From: a virus
Virus record (IMG/VR): IMGVR_UViG_3300024308_000302
Location: 124,001 to 188,000 of that record
Direction: 5' to 3' (one strand)
Length of the DNA stretch: 64,000 nt
Below, piece by piece: positions 58,920-64,000 of this stretch. Each line of letters starts with the position of its first letter. Positions within the stretch are counted from its first letter, which is position 1. The translations under genes and the position numbers were made by a program. A model generated the notes under the pieces. That model had not been told where the DNA came from, searched no databases, and worked only from the letters and a program-made list of their open reading frames with translations.

Positions 58920-59198
58920 TTAATCGCCACGAAAAACAAAATTGCTTGGTGGTAAAGATTTAGAAGGGCCTTCTTTATCAGCCAATGGTTGAATGGTGTA
59001 TAAAACGGTATCCCAGCTTTGATACTGAGTGTTAAACATATAGAGTTTTTTTGTTCTCATGTTCTGTTTGTAATTTTGATTATTGTGGTTATCAATGAAA
59101 TAAACAAAACCATCATAGATATAAGTACATTGAAGCGTTGATTTCGCTTTGTTTTCAACGGTTAAAAGATAAAGAGAGCCTTCATTATATGTTGTCAT
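58920..59198 (-). CDS. Small hypothetical protein
   Basis: A 92-residue beta-rich protein starting MTTYNEGSLYLLTVENK, with YDGFVYFIDNHNNQNY. No family recognised. Confidence 0.7.
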   Translation of the reverse strand: MTTYNEGSLYLLTVENKAKSTLQCTYIYDGFVYFIDNHNNQNYKQNMRTKKLYMFNTQYQSWDTVLYTIQPLADKEGPSKSLPPSNFVFRGD

Positions 59199-59332
59199 TC
59201 CTTATACTCCATTAGAAAGGTTACAGGCAATTTGAAGATCAATCGCCTACATTTACATTATATAAAGATTCATATTTTTTACAAGGCCGTTTCAACAATA
59301 AATAAAATAAAAATTGTTTTTAGAAAAAGATA

Positions 59333-59432
59333 AACCTCTTCAAACTTACTTACACACATTAACATTAATAGAGCTGCTACCTTCCGGTCCTGACTCGGTT
59401 TTCAATGCAATGTTATAAGGGCCGAAGAGGTC
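59333..59432 (-). ncRNA. ffs: Signal recognition particle (4.5S) RNA
   Basis: About 100 nt, minus strand. The domain IV hairpin (59371-59396) carries the invariant SRP features: CAGG, ACC-GGAA-GGT tetraloop stem, then AGCAG; E. coli 4.5S has UCC-GGAA-GGA at this place, so the stem base pair has changed on both sides. Closing stem GACCTCTTC/GAAGAGGTT (9 bp) and inner ACATT/AATGT, CTTA/TAAG pairings complete the rod. A T-rich tail follows. It would bind Ffh and take part in membrane targeting. Confidence 0.9.
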
Positions 59433-59523
59433 TATCATTACAACAACAATAATAACAGAGATTCTAAAATATGCAAGCAAAAAAATAAAAAAAGCCACCA
59501 CAAGGTGACTTTATTTTTTAAGT

Positions 59524-59600
59524 TGGCCCAGCCAGCAGGAATCGAACCTGCAACCGTCCGCTTAGAAGGCGGATGCTCTATCCAATTGAGCTATGGCTGG
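59524..59600 (-). tRNA. tRNA-Arg(UCU), second copy
   Basis: 77 nt, acceptor CCAGCCA/TGGCTGG, discriminator G, loop CTTCTAA, encoded CCA. The conserved three-hairpin RNA lies 7 nt upstream. Confidence 0.95.
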
Positions 59601-59607
59601 ATAAGTT

Positions 59608-59693
59608 TGGAGCGGAGAAAACTTTCTCAACACTCCATCAGTGACACACCCCGCGACACCGCTGTCACCTTGTATCCTTTAGCGGATACCCCA
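59608..59693 (-). ncRNA. Conserved three-hairpin RNA, copy B
   Basis: Same three stems as copy A at 39131-39213: TGGAG/CTCCA, GTGACA/TGTCAC and GTATCC/GGATAC. In the third stem two base pairs differ between the copies and both remain paired. Loops TTTAGC and CCGCGACACCGC are identical. Immediately upstream of tRNA-Arg. Confidence 0.75.
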
Positions 59694-59735
59694 CTTGTTC
59701 TATTAATATAATCTCATAATCTAAATTAAAAATTC

Positions 59736-59744
59736 TTACTGCAT
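59736..59744 (-). CDS. Micro-ORF MQ (ATG CAG TAA)
   Basis: Two-codon ORF preceded by AGAGGTGAG, 10 nt away. The 37-nt block GATAAGTGCC...ATGCAG is a near copy of the one around 59919-59950. Resembles phage minigenes. The conserved block may matter more than the peptide. Confidence 0.45.
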   Translation of the reverse strand: MQ

Positions 59745-59803
59745 TGGAAGCTCACCTCTGGCACTTATCAACTTTAATGAAATGTGAATTAAATTACTGA
59801 TTT

Positions 59804-59830
59804 TTACAGGTCATCATGTTCGTCTTTCAT
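59804..59830 (-). CDS. Micro-ORF MKDEHDDL
   Basis: Eight codons plus TAA with AGAGGTG 5 nt before the ATG. Homologous to the next micro-ORF MKEEFDDI. Both end in an acidic DD pair. Too short for a folded protein; a regulatory peptide or a minigene is likely. Confidence 0.55.
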   Translation of the reverse strand: MKDEHDDL

Positions 59831-59845
59831 AGTAACACCTCTTTT

Positions 59846-59872
59846 TTAAATATCGTCAAATTCTTCTTTCAT
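59846..59872 (-). CDS. Micro-ORF MKEEFDDI
   Basis: Eight codons plus TAA with GAGGA 7 nt before the ATG. It ends 15 nt before the next micro-ORF. Duplicate of MKDEHDDL. Confidence 0.55.
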   Translation of the reverse strand: MKEEFDDI

Positions 59873-59918
59873 TATTTTATCCTCAATATGCTAAATCAAA
59901 ATAGTATCTAATAATATA

Positions 59919-59930
59919 TTAGTGCTGCAT
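59919..59930 (-). CDS. Micro-ORF MQH (ATG CAG CAC TAA)
   Basis: Three-codon ORF preceded by GGAGGTGA (59938-59945), an 8-nt perfect complement of the 16S rRNA 3' end. GTGCT and AGCAC around it can pair and enclose both the ribosome site and the start codon. Confidence 0.45.
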   Translation of the reverse strand: MQH

Positions 59931-59983
59931 TACTGGCTCACCTCCGAGCACCTATCTAATTTTTTACTTCGTTTGTGTCATCT

Positions 59984-60012
59984 ATTCTAATTTATTCAAT
60001 ATTTGGTGTCAA
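59984..60012 (-). promoter_or_regulatory. Second promoter of the micro-ORF transcript
   Basis: TTGACA, 17 bp, TAGAAT on the minus strand. Confidence 0.75.
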
Positions 60013-60084
60013 TCATTTTTTTTATGCGAGAGCTATGATATTTTTCCTTATTTTTCAATTGTTTATCTTGTCTTGTTGATGAGA

Positions 60085-60113
60085 AGTATACAAAAAACAG
60101 GCATAGGCGTCAA
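60085..60113 (-). promoter_or_regulatory. First promoter of the micro-ORF transcript
   Basis: TTGACG, 17 bp, TATACT with TG one base before the -10, on the minus strand. With the previous promoter it should strongly transcribe the micro-ORFs, the three-hairpin RNA and tRNA-Arg. Confidence 0.8.
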
Positions 60114-60121
60114 GCATTTTT

Positions 60122-60535
60122 TTATGAGTTTTCAAATATTTTTATGCTTTCTAAAACTAACCACTCAACGAAGTGTTTAGTTTGTTTTTTTGACAGATTA
60201 ATAGAAATGTTTGTATTGGCTGGGAATGTCAAAAATGTGATTTTAGTATCATTATTAGATAGCTTCCAATGAAAAATGTTGTTTTCAATATTAATGCCTA
60301 ACACACCACCTTGCAAAAAATGAAGTCTTAAATCATAGCCATACATATCTTTATCAACACAAGGCTCGCCAACAACAAAGCAATTTGGATTATAATATTT
60401 TTTAATCGAAATGATTTCAACAGAGGCAAAGTGATCTTTTATACAATAAGCGGCATCATTTTCATTATACGCATAGATAGGTGTCTCATATTGAACATTA
60501 TCTACAATATATCTGGCATAGAAATAAGAAAACAT
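60122..60535 (-). CDS. Hypothetical protein, paralogue pair 1
   Basis: A 137-residue protein related to 60652-61122: both start MF.YF, have CFVVGEP/FFVVEP, then GYDLRLHFLQGGVLGINI/GYNVRQQFFNKGLIGVDV. Function unknown. Confidence 0.75.
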   Translation of the reverse strand: MFSYFYARYIVDNVQYETPIYAYNENDAAYCIKDHFASVEIISIKKYYNPNCFVVGEPCVDKDMYGYDLRLHFLQGGVLGINIENNIFHWKLSNNDTKITFLTFPANTNISINLSKKQTKHFVEWLVLESIKIFENS

Positions 60536-60651
60536 AAATATACCTCAATTTTATACTTTCTATATTACATGGAATATAGCAATATAGCAAAACATAATAA
60601 TTAAAAACGACAAAAGGAGCCGAAGCCCCCTTTTATATCGATTAAAATATA

Positions 60652-61122
60652 TTAAACTGTTACTGCTATTGTTGAATGGAGTTTAATGATAGCTGCACTC
60701 AGGCGATCAATAAGGTGTGATTCATCAATTTCTTCAAGAACAATACTTGAAATTTCATTTTGCTCAATATCATGAACAATGGCTTTACCAATTTCAGTAA
60801 TTTCAAACTCATCCTCAAGACGAATAACTTTTTCAGGATAAGGTTGATACTCAAAAACATAGGTGCTTTCAAAAACATCAACACCGATCAAGCCTTTATT
60901 GAAAAACTGTTGACGTACATTGTATCCATGCAGTCCTTTTTCAACCTTCAACGGCTCTACAACAAAAAATTGAAGATCTGGATATTCAATAACATCTAAG
61001 ATTTCTGCATCAGGTTCTTTATTTTTGAATTCAATGCCAACATCCTTAGCATTAAAGCCAACAACGACAGTGGCTGCTGATTCACCATTCAAATTGTATT
61101 TAATTAAAAAATAAGGAAACAT
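60652..61122 (-). CDS. Hypothetical protein, paralogue pair 2
   Basis: A 156-residue acidic protein related to 60122-60535 over its first 100 residues, with a further acidic helical tail. First or second gene of an operon with 61135 and 61467 upstream. A GAAG-loop terminator follows near 60612. Confidence 0.75.
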   Translation of the reverse strand: MFPYFLIKYNLNGESAATVVVGFNAKDVGIEFKNKEPDAEILDVIEYPDLQFFVVEPLKVEKGLHGYNVRQQFFNKGLIGVDVFESTYVFEYQPYPEKVIRLEDEFEITEIGKAIVHDIEQNEISSIVLEEIDESHLIDRLSAAIIKLHSTIAVTV

Positions 61123-61134
61123 ATAGAACTCCTA

Positions 61135-61461
61135 TTATTCCGAAAAGATAACAACATCAACAGCAGAAGTTGAAAAAATGAGGTTCCATTGCTGAAAGTC
61201 ATGTTCACTATTAAAATCATTTTGACTAAGTTTGCGAACAGCAGCCGCATAATCTTTGAAAAATGCAAGTGCTTTTGTTTGGTCCAGATCTTGAAGGTTC
61301 ACAATAGCACCAGAAGGAATTTCCTTAAAGGTAGTACCTACAAGAACAGTCTGTTCCTCTTCATCAAGCGTCCAAACTTTAACACAATCTGGGGCTTGTT
61401 TTGCAAAAAAAGTCCAACTGTCAGTTACAACACCTACCGCGATAATGGTTTTGGAAGTCAT
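61135..61461 (-). CDS. Hypothetical protein
   Basis: A 108-residue alpha/beta protein starting MTSKTIIAVGVVTDSWTF. Middle gene of a three-gene operon (gaps of 12 and 5 nt). No family recognised. Confidence 0.75.
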   Translation of the reverse strand: MTSKTIIAVGVVTDSWTFFAKQAPDCVKVWTLDEEEQTVLVGTTFKEIPSGAIVNLQDLDQTKALAFFKDYAAAVRKLSQNDFNSEHDFQQWNLIFSTSAVDVVIFSE

Positions 61462-61466
61462 AAAGA

Positions 61467-61916
61467 TTACTCCGAAAAATAGAATTTTGAGATAGCTGAG
61501 TAAACATCATCTGCTTTCTGTTTAGAAAAGAATTGTACCACAATTGGTTTATATTTGGAATGGAATTTTACAGAGAAAGTGTAAAATTCAATACGAGAAC
61601 CAGACCCAAAATAACAGTAGAAAAGATCTTCACTTTTGAGGATATTAGCAAATTCATCAGACAAAGAGACATCGTTTAGATCAATAAAGTCATTTTGAAG
61701 ATTAGAGATAAAAGAAATATTTTTTCTTGAAACCTTCATAGAAAAATCAACAAAATCTTCAACCATTTTATTTAATGGGTTAATAAAAAGACATTGATTT
61801 TCAATGACAAATGTATCAGATGGCAGAACAAAATCATTAGACTGATTATAATTTCTGCTCAAAACATTAGGAGGAATCATAAAATGAACAATATTAGAAG
61901 ATTCGTGATTTTTCAT
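61467..61916 (-). CDS. Hypothetical protein
   Basis: A 149-residue protein starting MKNHESSNIVHFMIPP; first gene of the operon continuing into 61135 and 60652. No family recognised. Confidence 0.75.
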   Translation of the reverse strand: MKNHESSNIVHFMIPPNVLSRNYNQSNDFVLPSDTFVIENQCLFINPLNKMVEDFVDFSMKVSRKNISFISNLQNDFIDLNDVSLSDEFANILKSEDLFYCYFGSGSRIEFYTFSVKFHSKYKPIVVQFFSKQKADDVYSAISKFYFSE

Positions 61917-62008
61917 AAAATAATCTCATTGATTTGAAGCCATATGATAACAAAATAAAGAAGAAAAAACAAGAAAAACCTCCGAAGAGGTTTTCTAAAA
62001 GAGAGTTA

Positions 62009-62464
62009 TTAACGGTTCCAATAATTTTCACTATCAACCCAACTGCCGGGTTCAGGTGCTACAGTAGGATATGAATTCAAGTCTTTTGAACAAATTTCAA
62101 AAATATCAGTAGTTCCTTGCGTGATTACATGGTTGCCTTTTTGTATACCTGCTGGCATGTTAGTTGGAAAACCATATAAATTATAGCCAATTATAGATCC
62201 ATTTAATTGAGCTATCACATTACCCTTTTTATAAGGATATGTATCAGCATTATATTCAGCATAAAAAGTAGTTGAATTAAACGTGCATGGAACAGGTTCT
62301 TCTGGGATTACAGGAGTTTCAGTCTCTAAACTTGAAATAATGATTGCATTATTAGGTAAATGTCCACCACGATCAAGTTCTAATGGGATTTTCATTACAA
62401 AATCGGCAAAAACAAGCGGGCTTAAAAACAATAATGTTAATGTAAATAGCGATGTCTTTTTCAT
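62009..62464 (-). CDS. Secreted family C protein
   Basis: A 151-residue protein. Sec signal residues 1-20 (ending LVFA), then DFVMKIPLELDRGGHLPNNA and IIIS. Shared later segment IGYNLYGFPTNMPAGIQKG and FEICSKDLNSYP. No clear ribosome site. A terminator with loop CGAA lies at about 61978-61995. Confidence 0.8.
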   Translation of the reverse strand: MKKTSLFTLTLLFLSPLVFADFVMKIPLELDRGGHLPNNAIIISSLETETPVIPEEPVPCTFNSTTFYAEYNADTYPYKKGNVIAQLNGSIIGYNLYGFPTNMPAGIQKGNHVITQGTTDIFEICSKDLNSYPTVAPEPGSWVDSENYWNR

Positions 62465-62571
62465 AATCTTAAAATAGTTATCCTAATAATATTATACACT
62501 ATAATATATATATAACAAATAAAAAACCATCATAAGATGGTAATTATTAAGACAACATATAATTAATATAG

Positions 62572-63207
62572 TTACAATGCTATATTAACGCCAACAGATT
62601 CAAACTCTTGAATGATACCACTATTCCAATCATCACTTGGATTATGAACATCCGCCATACAATTACCATTGCTGGACATATAATACAAATTAGTAACAGT
62701 AGCTCCATAACTTGAAGCAATGCCATCAACTGTACTTCTTTTATCCAAGCAAGCAGTTTCAGCAGCATTATCATTACCACCCCATAATGGATGATTTAAT
62801 ACTGGTTTAGTATTTAAATTGTCACCACATATTTGATAATAGTTTGCTTGCATAATTGAATTCATTAATTTACCACGCTTAACACCAGAAGGAATCTGTT
62901 GAGGATAACCAGCTAAATTATAGCCAATGAGATCACCATTGTAATAATATTCTGTATCGCCAACAGTATAAGGAGTTTCTGGTTTTCCAAGTTTAACAAC
63001 GACAATAAAATCACCATTGTCAGGATTGAAAAGACAATTAGAATCATTATCTGGGTTGCTTTCATTACCGTTACCAATGATAATACTATTATCTGGTAAA
63101 CGACCACCATTAAGAACTTCCAAAGGAACTTTAGCAGTATAAGTAGCTGCAAAAGATAATGGTGTTATCAATACAGTGAGAAGCATTATTTGTTTTGTTA
63201 TATTCAT
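62572..63207 (-). CDS. Secreted family C protein
   Basis: A 211-residue protein with start taken at the ATG 63207; the frame opens 8 codons earlier at a TTG. Signal ends SFAA, then TYTAKVPLEVLNGGRLPDNS and IIIGNG. Shared IGYNLAGYPQQIPSGVKRG, QICGDNLNTKP and a C-terminal domain ACLDKRSTVDGIASSYGATV with GNCMADV that is also in 63297-63908. No ribosome site is visible. Confidence 0.8.
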   Translation of the reverse strand: MNITKQIMLLTVLITPLSFAATYTAKVPLEVLNGGRLPDNSIIIGNGNESNPDNDSNCLFNPDNGDFIVVVKLGKPETPYTVGDTEYYYNGDLIGYNLAGYPQQIPSGVKRGKLMNSIMQANYYQICGDNLNTKPVLNHPLWGGNDNAAETACLDKRSTVDGIASSYGATVTNLYYMSSNGNCMADVHNPSDDWNSGIIQEFESVGVNIAL

Positions 63208-63296
63208 AAAAGAAAAGATATAATTATTCAATAATATTTTAATATATCACAAAGGATAGTCAATAAAAAAACATCCGAAGATGTTTTTATTTTTGA

Positions 63297-63908
63297 TTAC
63301 ATACCAATACCAATACCAATTTCATTAAAATCATGTACAATACCATCCCAACCACCTTCTGGATACCTAACATCTGCCATACAATTACCACTGATGTAAT
63401 ATAACCCAGTAACAATCGTTCCATAATTTGCAGCAATAGCATCAGCTTCTGATCTCTTATTTAGACAAGCTTGTTGTTGAGGATCTGACGGAATACTTGG
63501 AAGCCCAGGTGGTGGTACGGCAGGATAGCTACCTAAGTTATCACCACAAATCTCATAAAGTTCACCATATTCATCAGTTGACATGAATTTACCAGCAGAT
63601 AGACCTGCTGGAACATTAACACCATCTTCTGTTGAATAACCAATGAGGTTAGAATTATATGAATAATAAGTTCCACTCTCTTCTATAATGACAAAAGTAC
63701 CAGAATTTTCATCATAATTATATTCACAATTACCTAATTCTGGAGTAGTTGGTTTAGGCGATGAAACATCACCAATGATAATGCTATTGTTTGGTAATCT
63801 GCCACCATTATTGACTTCTAATGGAATTTTAGCAATATAATCAGCAAAAGAAAAGTTTAAAGAAGCTATTAATGCAGCAAATAGAAGAGGTTTTTTTATA
63901 TTTATCAT
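63297..63908 (-). CDS. Secreted family C protein
   Basis: A 203-residue protein. Signal residues 1-22 (ending FSFA), then DYIAKIPLEVNNGGRLPNNS and IIIGD. Shared LIGYSTEDGVNVPAGLSAG, EICGDNLGSYP, ACLNKRSEADAIAANYGTIV and GNCMADVRYP. Closest to 62572-63207. The start has no ribosome site and the upstream region is very AT-rich. Confidence 0.85.
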   Translation of the reverse strand: MINIKKPLLFAALIASLNFSFADYIAKIPLEVNNGGRLPNNSIIIGDVSSPKPTTPELGNCEYNYDENSGTFVIIEESGTYYSYNSNLIGYSTEDGVNVPAGLSAGKFMSTDEYGELYEICGDNLGSYPAVPPPGLPSIPSDPQQQACLNKRSEADAIAANYGTIVTGLYYISGNCMADVRYPEGGWDGIVHDFNEIGIGIGM

Positions 63909-63977
63909 TATATAAGTAATTGTTTTAATTAAATAATACTATGAGTTACATACAAGTCAATATATTTACAAAAATAA

Positions 63978-63998
63978 AAAAGCCCCGAAGGGCCATTT
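63978..63998 (-). terminator. Intrinsic terminator at window end
   Basis: AATGGCCC, TTCG, GGGGCTTTT on the minus strand; it ends a transcript that enters from beyond the window. Confidence 0.75.
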
Positions 63999-64000
63999 TA

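Noticed and set aside
59608-59693. Hammerhead ribozyme in the three-hairpin RNA
   Set aside because: CTGATG is present in copy B only; copy A has CTAGGGG there, so the catalytic core is not conserved.

Overview
What it is: The window looks like the accessory, tRNA-rich part of a large AT-rich tailed-phage genome (jumbo-phage style) infecting a Gram-negative, probably gammaproteobacterial, host. Reasons: about 110 small tightly packed genes, almost all on the minus strand; about 20 tRNA genes plus several tRNA-like remnants scattered singly between protein genes; short operons, each with a sigma70-like promoter and a UUCG- or A-rich-loop terminator; many families of diverged paralogues; and Sec signal peptides and lipoboxes of Gram-negative type. 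No capsid, tail, polymerase or lysis gene is recognisable here, so phage rather than plasmid is an inference. || Layout: 1-8.8 kb: part of a zinc-knuckle paralogue family, tRNA cluster (Thr, initiator Met, Asn, Pro and odd ones), an ABC-type ATPase and membrane proteins. 8.8-16.5 kb: small early-type genes, two more zinc-knuckle paralogues, a trypsin-like lipoprotein and a zinc-repeat endonuclease. 16.6-20.4 kb: tRNA-Gly, an Acb1-like 2H phosphoesterase, a YjbR-like protein and a complete CPA1 Na+/H+ antiporter. 20.5-28.5 kb: diverged paralogues that share a hydrophobic C-terminal tail, plus two secreted plus-strand genes. 27.7-29.1 kb: secreted WHH-family nuclease with an overlapping SUKH-type immunity gene. 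29-39 kb: GNAT, Bro-N-like, MYG1 and a glycine-zipper membrane protein. 39-47.5 kb: odd tRNAs, peptidyl-tRNA hydrolase 2, lipoprotein, tRNA-Leu/Arg genes. 47.5-53 kb: NADAR-like, Nudix and SCP2 proteins. 55.6-59.7 kb: main tRNA array with two amber-suppressor tRNAs, then a 4.5S/SRP RNA. 59.7-60.1 kb: tandem micro-ORFs behind two strong promoters. 60.1-64 kb: small genes and three members of a secreted protein family. || How it may work together: Much of the content concerns translation: initiator, suppressor and multi-copy Leu(UAA) tRNAs, an SRP RNA, peptidyl-tRNA hydrolase, micro-ORFs, and amber stops that separate in-frame gene pairs. A second theme is counter-defence and NAD/nucleotide handling (2H phosphoesterase, NADAR, Nudix). 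A third is export (toxin/immunity pair, a five-member secreted family, lipoproteins, antiporter). || Limits: everything is read by eye. Family names given for conserved motifs are recognised from memory; small proteins are mostly unknown, and RNA structures were paired by hand.
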